Assembly: GCA_029582165.1 (NCBI GenBank)
Contig: CM055875.1
Location: 627,501-691,500 of the forward strand
Direction: 5' to 3'
Source: Portulaca oleracea
Taxonomy: Eukaryota; Streptophyta; Magnoliopsida; Caryophyllales; Portulacaceae
Length of the DNA stretch: 64,000 nt
Shown here one piece after another: positions 1-13,300 of the stretch (positions are counted from its first letter, which is position 1; every line of letters begins with the position of its first letter). The notes beneath the pieces were generated by a model that was not told the DNA's origin, searched no databases, and saw nothing but the letters and a program-made list of their open reading frames with translations. Position numbers and translations under genes: made by a program.

Positions 1-1127
1 ACTGCTCACCAAACAGTAGAAATGAAATTTGATTCCATTCCAGTTTTCTCCAAACAACTTCAGTTTTGGGTTCTAATTCCATACCCAATCCCCCAAATTT
101 CTAATTCCATACCCATCCCATTCCTGAAATCTCACCATTATGAGAAGTGTCATATTTAGTAAAATAGTAGTTTAAATAAAGCATAATGGCTTAGGTAACA
201 AATAAAGTTAGGACTCTTGGATATAAGACTTTTAGATTTGTGACTTTTAAAAATTCAACTGCAACTTTTTTGGGTTTCAATTTAACCCCTTGGCCTTTCA
301 AGTGCATATAATGATTATGATGGTAGGCTAAATTAGATGCCTAAATAATTAGTTGACAGATAAGTGTTAAAAAGAGTTGATTAATGTTTTTTTTTTGGTC
401 TTCCAGAATCAACATCTTCATGTACTAATGTTTATCAGAGGAAGATTGCCTACATCTGGATTCTCTCAGACCCCATGTTAGCGAGACTATAATATGGTAC
501 ATCGTTGTTGTTGGTTAGTTGATAAATATGAATTGATATAAAATGCTATTATAATTTGTAAGGATAAATTTCCCAATGGACAATTTTTGGCACAAAAATA
601 TAAAACGCTACTTTTGAGTGACAAACAACAATTTTGTTATATGTTATATGATGGAACAACACTAGAGAGTACTCCAAATGCTCGTTTCGATGATGACACA
701 CCAGTGTGGTTGGCTGAATTAGATAACGACTTACGGTGAAATAATGAGTGTGAATTGGATGGATATAACTATATTGAAACTAGAAGAATTATAGTTGCAT
801 ACATATTGTATGTTGAGATGCAAACAGATGATGGAACAACTGAGCAAGGGAATATTGATCCCAACCCTTATCGATGAAGAAGAACAATCATTTGAAGATA
901 AAAAAAAAAGTTAATAAGCATTGCTATAAAGGTGTAAGTTCATATGGACTTGAACATTGAAGAATAATGCGGGTCATGAAGACTGAAGATTAAGTCTTGT
1001 TGAGTTTAGATTGTATTTATTGAGAGATAAGTTACCACTTTACAAGATTTATTATAATCTGCTCTACTTAGGAGATAGTCTTGATTGATCTTAACTGTGT
1101 ATTTTAAACAACAAAGGGAACATATGT
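1..1127. other. Intron 9 sequence; decayed repeat related to 12.4-13.1 kb
   Basis: No gene. Positions 1-130 (caccaaacag..., attccatacccat...) resemble the MITE-like stretch at 4440-4615. Positions about 660-1010 match, in diverged form, the sequence at about 12420-13040 (compare tttcgatgatgacacacc with ttttgatgatgatactcc, and gagcaagggaa with gaacaagggaa). Short open stretches are broken by stops, so this may be a degenerate coding remnant of an unidentified repeat. Confidence 0.4.
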
Positions 1128-1419
1128 TGTAACAACTCGGATATATGGCTACGTGTGGCGTAAAGGGATTGAGATGACTATTTATATCACCAAGGTGAAC
1201 CTTCATTTACGGTAGTTCATCCGTTGGGAACTTCTAAGTCAAGCGTGCTTGGCTGAGAGTAGTCTCAAGATGGGTGACCTCCTGGGAAGTTTTTCCAGGT
1301 AGCGTGGGCGCAATGATGAAGCATGTTGGAAAGACATGTGGTAATTTATGGGGCCAGTAAGCGATCCTTGAAGCAATTATCGTTAATGTACGCGACCTGG
1401 GAGAGGTTGGGGCGTTACC
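1128..1419 (+). repeat. Cassandra LTR 1
   Basis: The first LTR of the array, beginning tgtaacaactcgg. Its end has drifted to ttacc, where sister copies end ttaca. It is followed by the altered primer site tggtattaaagcc at 1422-1434. Confidence 0.88.
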
Positions 1420-1554
1420 GATGGTATTAAAGCCGACACGCGACTGTGAGCATTGCTAGTGGATAGGAAATCCATGAACAATCACCTAGAGTAGCAAATA
1501 TTTTGGAGTAGATTGTGGCACAACAAAAACGTTGTGCGCTTAAGTGGGGGTGAT

Positions 1555-1846
1555 TGCAAAACCCCAGATATATGGTTGAGTGTGGCATGAAGGCATTGAA
1601 ATGACTACTTGTATCACCAAGGTGTACCTTCTTTTACGGTAGCTCATCTGTTGGGAACTCCGCAGTTAAGCGTGTTTGGTTGCGAGTTGTCTCAAGATGG
1701 GTGACCTCCTGGGAAGTTTTCCTAGGCAGCGTGTGAGTTAGGACAAAACAAAGTAGAAAGACTTGTGCTAATTTGTGGGGCCAGATAGCCATCCTTGAAG
1801 TAGTTATTGGTAATGTTCATGGCCCGGGAGGAGTCGGGGCGTTACA
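1555..1846 (+). repeat. Cassandra LTR 2
   Basis: Begins tgcaaaaccccag and ends cgttaca. It carries the best kept 5S-like core of the array. It is followed by only three bases (GAT) before the next LTR starts. Confidence 0.9.
1664..1716 (+). promoter_or_regulatory. 5S-derived internal Pol III promoter boxes in Cassandra LTR 2
   Basis: agttaagcgtgtttgg (1664-1679) corresponds to box A of the 5S rRNA internal control region, and gatgggtgacctcctgggaa (1696-1715) to box C. In Cassandra these boxes are held to drive Pol III transcription from the LTR. The surrounding sequence departs from a real 5S gene outside this core. Confidence 0.75.
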
Positions 1847-1849
1847 GAT

Positions 1850-2141
1850 TGTAACACCCCAGTTATATGGTTAAAGTGTGGCTTAAAGAGATTGAAATGA
1901 CTACTTATATCACTAAGGTACATCTTCCTTTTAGAAATCTCATCCGTTAGGAACTCTTCAATAAGTGTGCTTGGATGGGAGTAGTCTCAAAATGGGCGAC
2001 CTTCTGGGTAGTTTTTCGAAGGTAATGTGCGAGCTAGGATGAAGACGCTGGAAGGACACGTGATGATTTGTGGGACAAGTCGTTGATCCCTGAAGTAGTT
2101 ATTGGTAATATGATCATCCTAGGAGGGGATGGGGCGTTACA
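1850..2141 (+). repeat. Cassandra LTR 3
   Basis: Begins tgtaacaccccag and ends cgttaca. It is followed by gatggtattagagcc, the normal start of the internal domain with its primer-binding site. Confidence 0.9.
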
Positions 2142-2275
2142 GATGGTATTAGAGCCAACCTGCGACCATGAGCTGTGCGACTGGAAGGAAGATCTAGTGA
2201 CAGTCACCTAGGGGGCAAAGATTCTAGTTTGGATTGAGGCACAACGAGTATGTTGTGCGCTCAAGTGGGGGTGAT

Positions 2276-2570
2276 TGTGACACCCTAGTTATATGGTTAA
2301 AGTGTGGGTTAAAGGGATTAAAATGACTACTTATAATACCAAGGTGCATCTTCCTTTTAGGAATCTCATCCGTTTGGAACTCTTCAGTTAAGCGTGCTTG
2401 GCTGGGAGTAGTCTTAGGATGGGTGGCCTCCTAGGAAGTTTTTCCTAGGCAGCGTGTGAGCGAGGATGAAGCATGCTGAAAGAACGCGTGGTGATTTGTG
2501 GGGCCAATCGATGATCCCTGAAGCAATCACGGTAATATTCGTGGGCCAGGAGGGGCCAAGGTATTTCACA
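2276..2570 (+). repeat. Cassandra LTR 4
   Basis: Begins tgtgacaccctag right after the polypurine tract gtgggggtgat and ends at a diverged ttcaca. It is the last LTR of the array. Confidence 0.88.
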
Positions 2571-3973
2571 TGTTAGGAACTATGCCTTAAGTGCATGTTT
2601 AGAGCATGACTAAAAATATAAGTGATGAAAATATAATAGCGAACTTATGTGCACTTAAGAAAACTCTCCGTATATAAGTTTGATATTATATTTGAAGATC
2701 TAGCAAAGATTTTTTGTTTGATCATCAAGGTTAGGAGACACGCTTTCCTAATCTTTATACAACTCAAATACTTTGCTAAATTCTTCATGCTACGATTTAT
2801 AAGGCTATATCCTATATATATTAGAGTTTATTACTTTGTTGAAATCCCCACAGTAACTCTAAAACACCCTTAAGAGATATCTGGCGTGTCTTCAAAAGTT
2901 TAAACACATTAGGCAATAATTAAACTTGTGCTCCATCTTTGCTAAGTTAAGAGCTCATTTGTGAGAGACCGAAGTAAAGTTGATATCATTGTATCCTTAT
3001 TCAGTCAAGCATGATTTAAGGTTATTGTTCAAAGTCAAAGTAAGATTAGGTATGAAGGTTCTTATAGTGTGTGACGTTGTTTCCTTTGAAATCAGTTTGA
3101 GTGTAAGTGGACATAGCTATTTGAGAGTAGTGGCGAATCCAGAAACGAAATCCAGTGGGTTCAAAGTCAAACATAAAAAGTCAAAACAATGATTCAAAAA
3201 ATTTACAATATTATTTGAATTGATTGGTTAATGTGGTTCAAGACTACGCTCCCTACCTTCTTCATTCAAAGGAAAATTTATAGAATTTGAATTGAATGTG
3301 TTTGGATAAGGATACCTATTCTTAAAACCTTATTAGTTCAACAATAGTAACCTAAACATAATATGAATCTTTCTATTGTATCTTCTTTTCCTCCTTTTGT
3401 AGTAACATCATATTTTCAATATGCTCCTCGCAAAATAAATAAGTAATAAATATTATTGTGATACTTAAACACGCTAATTTAATTTAGAAATTCTATGCTT
3501 AGAACAATAATTTTTGTAATAAAAGTTCTGAAATTTCATCCTTTATTGCTAAGCGTTAAGAAATCTAATGTTGTTTGTCACAAGAATAAATTCATCTTCC
3601 ATTAGTAAAAAGTAGCCAACAATCAAACCATACATCTAATAAGTATACCTAACGGATGATGTTCATTTGTTAGGGTGTGAATTTTAATTGTTGACGTAGC
3701 CAACACATTCCAAGCTTCTTTTAATGGATAATTAATAGTAACTGTCAAAATATATAATTGAGATTAAAAATGATAATAATTGTTAATTTCATAAGGACCA
3801 ATAAACTTAAACCCCAATACACGTATCATCGCTCTAAGTATTAATCTCATAAAGAGTACACATACCATCGCTCTAAAACATGAAACCAAAAGAAAGAAAA
3901 GTGAACTGAAAAAGATGTTTTCCAAGTGAACGTAAACGAAAATAGGATAAGATGAATTAGTGTCATAACTTAC
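2571..3973. other. Intron 9 sequence, no gene seen
   Basis: AT-rich sequence between the Cassandra array and CCC1 exon 9. Short open frames at 2649-2873 and 2980-3192 lack recognisable domains. The stretch gtggcgaatccagaaacg near 3130 resembles the terminus of a hAT-type MITE, but no partner terminus is clear. Confidence 0.4.
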
Positions 3974-4088
3974 CTAAAATCCCATTTAACCTTTCCATCT
4001 GGATCCTGTTTGCCGGCTTCGTCAGTGTTTTGGTAAGCAGAACCCCAGTTTTGTTTGAATGTTTTTATGCTTATGCCAGTGATACCCT
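3974..4088 (-). CDS. CCC1: CCC1 exon 9
   Basis: A 115-bp exon with acceptor catataag|AG and donor TTTTAG|gtaagt. It encodes [20 protein letters not shown] and then a loop ending KWDF, the extracytosolic loop after TM6. Family members continue directly with the LVGLFFPAVTGIMAGSNRS segment, which I do not find between here and position 1. The remaining exons should therefore lie beyond the left edge, after an intron of at least 3.97 kb. Confidence 0.92.
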
Positions 4089-4360
4089 CTTATATGTTGG
4101 ACATCGTAAGCCAAACCCGCCAGTGAAGAGGAAAACAATACAAAATTGGAATAATTAGTGAAGTAAGCAACTCCTTAATAATCCAACAACATCTAATCAT
4201 CCATATAACTAAAATGATGCACACATTCTATCAGTAGGCTTTTTATATACAAGATTATATATACCTTATCCACATGCACCATGGTGTTGTTAAAATGAAC
4301 TTGATGATTTGATAAACAAGATGAAATAACACACGGTAACATTATGAGATATATGCTACA

Positions 4361-4414
<54 letters not shown>

Positions 4415-7323
4415 TATTTATTATTATTAAAGAAATAGGATAGCCTATTCCCCCCATATTTGGGAGGTTTCTAATCCCCCTCTTTGGGATGGATAACAAA
4501 TCCCCGAGAATTGCTATTCCATTCTAGAAAGAGTTCTCCAAACAATAAAAACAGGGATTAGAACTCATTCCTGACCTATTCCATTCCTTTTATGCTCACC
4601 AAACAAACCCTTAACAGTGATAAACATATAAAGATCATAGAATAAACTTATAGACATCAGTTAACAGTGATATGTAATCATATAGACATCAAGCAATAAA
4701 CATATGGGCATTAAATGGGAGTTGACAAGGTATTAGAATCAAAGTTGATAAGGCCGAAATTCCCCTACCTCTCAAGTTAAAACTAAATAAGGAATGGTTC
4801 ATTGAGATGTTATCAATTTAGCCAAATGGGGGGAGGAACTCATAACTCACCAGCAGGCTTGTCTCTTCCAGATGCAAATATTCCAACAAATATGCAGAAT
4901 ACTGAGAATAACACTGGTATTAGGAATGCGGGGGCTACTTTATTGATCATCTTCACACCGCCAAATACAATAAAACACAGAAGAATAGTCACCACAATCC
5001 CATAAATTTGCAAATCATGTATATTTATTTTGTTAGGATTGTTTCCTGGTACAACAACAAAAAGTAGGTCAAAGTATCTAAATCAGCAAAATGCTATATA
5101 ATGTAAAACTCACAAGTATATACATCAATTATTAAATTCAAACAAATATAGAAACAATAATGGTTAGTCAATCCAAATTATAAGTTGATATCATATTTCA
5201 TATTCTCTAACATCATTTAAAATTTCACTTTATCCATCTTTGAGGTAATCAACTGTGGAGATTCAAGGATATGAAAAACACATTGCCAAAGAATTGGCAA
5301 TGCTTCTTCTCTAGAAAAAAAAAGAAACAACAATGTTAAGCATAAAAAAAAGTCTCAAATTAATAATTTTTCGTTTATATTATTCCTATCTGAATATAGG
5401 CTAATTTAAATTATTCAACTAGGAATAAATCAAAAGAAAAAAAAAAGATCGTATCAAATGAATGTCAATTTTTTTATTAGAAATAAATTTTCCCAAAATC
5501 AAAACTTAATCAAAGCTTTCGCACGTAGTTGGATTTCTGAGTATCCAAACATTGATACCTCTAACATTTTGGCGTTCCTTTCTTTGCTCTTTCAAAATAA
5601 TCAAATTTCAAATCTTGATAGGGTGGTCTCTCTTTCATGGAGTATTTGGAAGGCTCAGAATTAGCATGTCTTCTATAATTTGAATACTAATCTGGTTGGA
5701 GTTCTTATTCGGGCCAAAAAGGTGAGTGCCTAATGGAGGATCTTATTCAAATTGGATGGAGTTCTTCAAAATGTTCGTGAGGATCCTAAGACCTCGAAGC
5801 CACCTTTGAAGTTTTATTGGGTTTCTTGGAGGGCTCCTCTTTTCGACGTGGTAAAGTTGAACTTTAACGGGGCTAAATATAATCTTGGTGCGGCAAGGGG
5901 CTTTGTCATTCACGATTGCAGATGTTGGTGTACTTTCTACCAATCTTTCAATATGGGTAGGCATCTGTTCTAGTGGTTGAAGCGACAACTATGAGAAATG
6001 GTCTTAAAGAGACTCTTTTAAGAGGTGTCTCAAAGATTATCGTGGAAGGCGATAATAGGAATGTCACCGATGCAATTCGTGGGAGTTGTGAAATTCCTTG
6101 GTCCATCAGAAATGTTGTGGAAGATATTAAGTTCTTGTTGCACGAGTTAACTAAGTCATCTATTAATCATATTTTTAGGGAGGCCAATAGAACGACCAAT
6201 TGGTTAGCTAAAGCATGGATAAATATCTCAAATTTGATTTGTTGAAATGTAGGTTTAAATCGAGAGTTATCTCGTACTGTATTAGAAAATAGGTTTGGCA
6301 AAACCCTTGAGAGAAGGGTTGTCTAACTTCCTGTACTTACCTTACAAATATATATAGAAGGGTTATCTAACTTCCTAGGTTATGAGAGATTGTGGAGGTC
6401 TAAGAATCTCTGAAACACTGTTGTAATCCTTTGATAGTGCGTGGTTCGTGGTTTTTTTTCGCTGTTTGAGTTTTTCCACGTTAATTCCTTGTAATCCTTT
6501 GATAATGAAATCTTCCCAAGTTTACTCCTCCCATTCCTCTTTAACTGTCATTTTGCAGGAATGAGGAAATACTAAATTAATTAAAAAGATTATGGAGAAA
6601 AATTATAAAATTACTTTAACTGATAAAAATTAATTATGAAGGATGGAAAATATACGCGTAAAATTAATAAAAATTATATTTAGAATATAAAATGACAAAT
6701 AATTAACGGTAAGATTTTTTTTATAAGAATAAGAAAAGTTATATGGTAAAAGAAAGCTCATAATAATTACCTGTAAAAATACCAGCACGTGGCAAAGCAT
6801 CGAGGAAGGTCTCAACAGCTCCCAAGACATAGCTTTAAATTTAAAGACAAATGAAAAATTGTAAGCATGATCATCTTAATTAATTTATGACAATCGTGTT
6901 TTTGCATAATTTTCCAAAAACAAAGAAATAAATGGAATGAATGAAAAGTGAATCAAAGAAATTTGTATGGCATAGACTTACAGAGCTCCAGCAACTGCGG
7001 TTCCAAGAAAGAAGCACAACCCAATGCTGACACCAACTTCTGGACCAAGGGCACGCCCAATCAGATAATATGGCCCCCCACCCTATAATTTACAACTCCA
7101 TTTAAAACTCTATTTCTACTATAATTATGTCAAACTATGGTATAGCAAACACATTTAGAGTTAGCTATTTTTCTAACATCAAAAGTTTAACCAAAAATAA
7201 CTCTTAGAGGATTGAAGTAGAAGCTACAATTTTGAGATTTTTAATTCTAACTTCTTGGAAATCGAGAAAGAATTAAATAGTTTCATTGTATTGCAATAAT
7301 TAATCAAGGTCATTTCCTTACAA

Positions 7324-7380
<57 letters not shown>

Positions 7381-10300
7381 ATTAAATAGTTTTATTGTAT
7401 TGCAATAATTAATCCAGTTCATTTCCTTACAAGACATATATATATATATATATTCATAATTATTTTTTAAGACAATTGATATTTTTTTAATAATTTTAAT
7501 TTTATGCTAGATATATGAAACCCTTTTTTAATATAAGAAATGTCAAGAAAATAATTAAATAATATACGTTCAAATTAAATTTATCGTCATAAGAAATATT
7601 TTAAGGCCCCATTCTTTTATACGGCTAGTTGCAGTGCGGTGTGGAGAAAATATGGTGGATTGTTGTGGAATATAGAAAGTCTAACTTTTAATAAAAAGAT
7701 AAATTAAATTAGAAAAGTAGATTTTGGTAGATTGTGGTGGATTGTGGTGGGATATAGAAAGTTGTCGTGCGGTATGCCACCGCAGCCTACTAGGCTACCA
7801 GCCGCATAAAAAAAAGGGGCTTAGTGTAAAATTTTTATATATAATTAGTTGTAAACTACACAATATTATGTACTAATTAATAGTTCACAAGACATATATA
7901 CTAATAATAAGAAATCATAAACAAGTTTAATATAAAAAAAGAAGAAATTTAAGTTTCTGCTTTTATAAAAAAAGATTGGCCATAATGTATGACTGTTTAG
8001 ATGCAAAGAAGTTGTCTTAGTTGAATGGCAAATGTTTGATTTCATGTGGTTTCAATTGTTAGTGATCGTGTGCTCCATTTTACCTTTGCTTTTAACCTGG
8101 ATCTTCACATTCAGTTAATGTTTTGCATATCATCATCCATCAGTAAGAAGTCTATTATATTTGGCCTTCCCTATTTCTCTCGCATAATCTGCATGCACCC
8201 CATCATTCCCACTTCTCACCGGTGACCACCACCGCACCCACAGACGACCACAAGTCCACCACTATAGCCAAGTAAGTTGTCTTTGGTTTTATTATCATTA
8301 ATTGACAATTTTCTTCAAATGTTAGTCCAATTAGAGTAATTTGCTCCATTTTAATTTGAATTAGTTTAAATGTAATTATAAAGTTATAATTCTTTGAAAT
8401 ATTACTCGATACGGTACTAATTAGTTGATATAGTGAAATTTGGATTGGTTTAGTTATTTGTCTCTACCCAATAACTTGAAAAATGCTAATATTTTTTTTT
8501 GTGTTATCCTCATTGAATTTTAGTTTAATTTATCTCATTTTTTATTTGGATTGGATTAAATGTAACTAGTTTGAACGACAATGCGCAACAGAATTGTGTT
8601 TTAGAAAAACATTGTTATCTCTTATTGTTCAAGATAATATTAAATGATGATATCATGAAATACATTCAAGCAATGGCAGCTCGCCGAGGACAGCTACCCA
8701 AAAAAATAATATTGTAAATTTTCTAATTTATTGTTTTGATTTTTTATGTTTGACTTTGAATTCACTTGACTTTTTTTCTGGATCCACGCGCCAGTGGTCA
8801 GTGTAGTACATGTTGTAGTATTTCAAGAGTTAAGAGGCTAAAATGACCAAGTTATAAGCTAAGGGTTTGTTTTTAAGCCACATAGTTCTCTTTCTTTGAT
8901 TTGAACTGGGTATGAAATAAAGAGAAGTATTAGGGATAAATTCTTTAACACCAGGTACTCAAAATATAAGATAGATCTCTAATGTCTTAGCATATGTTCC
9001 TTTTTGTTAGAACCCCTCAAGGACGTTGATAGACTCAGGCTCAATGACCTTGGCACTAGATCAGTTTTGAATGAAAGTCAAAATTCGAATATCCAGAAAA
9101 GATATGATGCACAAGGAAAGAAATCTCAAGAAGGCAGAAGGACCTTCACCCAAGGCTTCATAAGGACGTTCACCCAAGGCATCATAAGGACGTTCACCCT
9201 AGGCGAGAAGTCTCGATGCGGAAGACAGAAGTGCAGTCGAAACTGGGAAGTTTTCTGGAAAGATTAATATCTGTTTTCTCTATCCTTTTCTAACCAGACT
9301 AATTGATTTCACCTAATTGATTTGTAGGAAACAATCAATCAAGAAATTGGAAGGAAGACAATATTATGAATTTGCGGAAGGAAAAAAGATTTGCGCAAAA
9401 TGGAAGGCAAGGCAGAACATGCAGATGGAAAGAATCGTGAAGAATCAGCCCTCAACGTCTTCATCCTGCTATTACAAACACATCTATAAATAGAAGACCT
9501 AGAGATTGAAGATAATAAACGATTCCACAGAAGAAATCGAGTGTGTGGAAAACAGAGAGTGCTCTGTTTTTGTGTTCTTTCTTCGAGTAGAAAGATGTTG
9601 TTTTTGTTTGAGTGAAACCAATTCCTTAACGGACTTATGTTTTGATTAGTGTTGAAGATAATAAACGATTCCTAGAAGCACTTAGGATCGATTGTTGTTT
9701 GCACCAAAACTGTGTTGGTGCGTATTTTCCAGAAATAAGTTCAATATTATGTTCGTCTGTAACCCTAAGGACGTTCACATTCAGTCTACATTCTGTTCCA
9801 AAATAAATAAAGGAGGTTATTCAGTTATCTTTTGTTATCCTTTATTTCAGTTTACTGTGGTTTATCTAAGCTGGAATCTTAATTTGAAAAAATTAAGACC
9901 CTAACGTCCTTTACCAGTGAGAAATTGTGCAGAAATTTCTATAACCTTATTCACACCCCCTCTAGGGTTCTTTCACTTTTGTTTCTAAATATTTATTGTT
10001 GTATGTTTCAAAACAGGTCCACTAAAAAATCATCAAAAGCACCATCAATTTCAACAAAATAAATGGTGTCCATAAAGATTTGAACACTAGTGGTGAGGCT
10101 ACAATGCCTATTACTATGCTTATAGAGATACTAGTTGTTGTACATTACATTCTCAATATATATGATGATTTATTATACAAAAATATTCATCATTACATTT
10201 TGGAGCAACACTATTTTCATAATAGTATACTTGCATAATTTTTTCGAAAAAATTATGATTGAAAATATGGTCAAATTGTAAAAGACACTATAAAGGTCAA

Positions 10301-13300
10301 ATGAGGAAAAACACTTTAGAATAGGGTAAAATTTAAGCACAACTGAAATGTTCATAATAAATTAGCAATCTTATGTCCTAAGAATTACTGCTTTCAGAAA
10401 ACCATCCAATTATGAATACATTTAGAAATAAAATAATTTTTTACAAAAAAGCATTTAGAAAACCACTAACTGATAGCACGATTGCAACAAGAAAAAACAC
10501 ATGAGGTTATGAGTGCTTACTTTACCTTCATTGCACCATTTGTTGCTATTGCACTCAATGAAACCGCTGTCAAGAATGTGCACAAGCAACAAAAGGCAAC
10601 AAGAAGTAACGACTCCCCAATACCAGCCATGCCCACTATCCTGCAATTCACAAACAAAATAAAATCATCTTTATTGTGTTAGTGTCCTCTCATTTAACAC
10701 AAAAATAAAACAACTAACTAATCAACTAAGAATTCAAAGAATTACATCAATATAAGTCCAAAATAAGACGAGACTAATAAGCAATAATTAAAACTTATCA
10801 ATACTTTCACCCTACATGATTCATTGATTTTAATGTTCTCGTATCAATCGGGATATGTTCTCTATCATTTCCTCAGTTGATATATACATCAGTGTGAGTG
10901 TGTAGGTGTGTGTGTGCGCGCGCGCACACACATACCAACACAGGTTTCATAACAAGTTCATCCCATATGTTAATTGATTTTAATGTTTTGGTATCAATTA
11001 AAGATCACTTCTCTATCTTTGCCTTTGTTTTCATTTTTCCTAGTTCTATTTCGAAGTAGACATTAGTTAGAATCAGTTTGTTTGAGGAGATATCCATGTA
11101 TGTATTTTGGTGCACATGCACTGTAATCTTTATCTTCATGGTAATACATAACATCATTACATTTTTCATAAAGGTAAACCTCTCACATAATAAACCAATA
11201 AGATTAGTGTAACAAAAACATATAAACTACAAACCTTAGAACTTAATGTCGCGGGACTACTCGTTTGCTTGTAATCCGACATTCAAGCCCAATTCAAAAC
11301 ACACATTTCATTGAGGCTCAACACTAAACAATACAAATGTTAGTTTACACAAACATTAAATGAGATAATTATGCATCAAATTTCTCTTTTAGACATTATG
11401 GTTGAAATCTCATCATGAGAGCCTAAGATGGTGTTCAACTCCTACATTTGTATCCTTATATATTTTTTTTATTGTTTTTCATTCATTTGGCGATTATAAG
11501 GTTGTTTTATAAAACCTTCAATAAATCAAAATCCTAACAATTATAATTCATAATTTATTTTTATTTTTCTTCTTATTATTATTATCACTTGTATACAAAC
11601 CATTATAATATTAATATAATGGCATCTTATTTTAGTTGTTTATAACTTCTTATATTATTATTAGAATAATATAAATATATGGTCGCCACATACAATGGGG
11701 GTATTTGACTGCAAACTTTTTGGGGTAACTATTAACTTTTCGGACACTATTAGCTTTTTGACTAAGGTGAAAAAGTTACCTGATGTGTTTGGTAATAAGG
11801 TTTACATATTAGCTTTTTGGATCCAATAAGCAAGTTTTCAAAAAACTACGTGAGAAAGCTTTTTGAGATAGTTTTTCATAAAAAACTGGTTTACCAAACA
11901 CCTTTACTACAATCAGTTAAGACAAATAGTTAAAGTCAAACAGCTATCAGCTAACAACTACAAACTAACAGCTAATAGCTACAATGCCAATATTTGATAG
12001 TATTCCACTATGGACAACATACATGCACAAACACATATTTAGTATTATATTTGCATGCTTCCATGTTTGTAGTATACTTAATTAGTATCATGCTTGTTGT
12101 GAGTTACTTATATGCCTTTGGCGTGCTACTAGATTATATGTTTTGTGGGATTATCGTTAATTAAACATCAATTTTTATGTATGTAAGCACAACGTACGGG
12201 TGTGTCAAATTCATAGGTAAAAAGCAATTGGGTAAAAGTTAAATTTTTGTAACTTTTGTTATTTTCAGTAACTTTTGGTAAATTTTGTCAAATTTACCTT
12301 AATATATCAAAATTATACTTTTTTTTGTTTTTTAACTTTGGTTATTTTTGGTAAATTTAGATATGTAAATTCAGCTTATCCATGAATTTCATAGGCCCGT
12401 GTTTGTTTTTAACTATTAGAAAAATCATGTTTGGTATTTCAAATGTGTGTTTTGATGATGATACTCCCATGGGGTTGACTATATGAGATATTGTTTGATA
12501 ACAATAACAATAGGCTTGATTGAGTATGAATGTGATTGTGTTAAAACTGGAAGTAGGATAGTTGTGTGTATGTTGAATGTTAAGAAGCAAACAAATGATT
12601 TAACAATTGAACAAGGGAACTATGATCACTACTAGTTATGGTGTTGTTCCCTTTATATGGTAAAATGTGGCTTAAAATGATTGCAATGACTACTATAACA
12701 AAGGTGCACCTTCCTTTTGAGAAATCATATCTTAAGAACTCCATAGTTGAGCCTGCTTGGATCATAGCAATCTTAGGATGGGTGACCTCCTAGAAAGATT
12801 TTCACGGTAGCGATTGAATGATGACAAAACATGCTGAAAGGACTAATGATGATTCATGGGATCAGTCATCGACCCTTAAAGAAGCTTCCGATAATGTCTT
12901 CAACTAGAGAGATATCAGGGAATTACATATGGAGAACATTTATCCATAAAAATTAGAAAAAAAAGGTTAAGCCTAATTGTTAAGATGCATGTTTTGATTG
13001 ACTTGAAGAATGAAGACCAAGTTGGATCATGAACACTGAAAAATTAATTTATGAATTCTCTCCTCCCTTATATTGAGCATAACAACGTTTCATTACCTAT
13101 TTAAGAGGAAATAGATACATCTCTAAAGACGCAAATATACATACATATAGAGTAGGTTTTTGGCTCAAAATAATAAGAAGTTAGAGGTGAGTGGCTGAAA
13201 ATATTTGTTCAAACTTTATTGCACATTGTGTGGCTAAAATTTGTACTTTCTAAGGTTTTGCTAAGATAAAATGATGCAAAATTTATCAATTAATATTGCA

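Larger units (their letters stand above)
1128..2570 (+). mobile_element. Cassandra TRIM tandem array: LTR-int-LTR-(deleted int)-LTR-int-LTR
   Basis: Four LTRs of 292-295 bp, all plus strand, lie at 1128-1419, 1555-1846, 1850-2141 and 2276-2570. Each starts TGTAAC/TGCAAA/TGTGAC and carries a 5S rRNA-like core (gttaagcgtg...gatgggtgacctcctgggaag), the defining trait of Cassandra. LTR1-LTR2 and LTR3-LTR4 are separated by about 135-bp internal domains with a Met-tRNA-type primer site (tggtattagagcc at 2144-2156) and a polypurine tract (agtgggggtgattg). LTR2 and LTR3 are separated only by GAT. No element-wide target duplication is visible (tatgt before, tgtta after), as expected if the array grew by LTR recombination. 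There is no coding capacity. Confidence 0.93.

Noticed and set aside
1640..1740. 5S rRNA genes in tandem
   Set aside because: Only the internal control region resembles 5S. The flanks have TG...CA LTR ends, a primer site and a polypurine tract, so these are Cassandra LTRs.
2649..3192. Small plus-strand frames in intron 9
   Set aside because: No recognisable residues or context; length is within chance expectation for AT-rich DNA.
7328..7375. Long TA tract as a structural or regulatory element
   Set aside because: It is a simple microsatellite inside an intron and part of a local duplication.
10455..10646. A 63-residue minus-strand open frame as a small gene
   Set aside because: It overlaps CCC1 exon 5 in the wrong phase; the correct phase has splice sites and strong family motifs.
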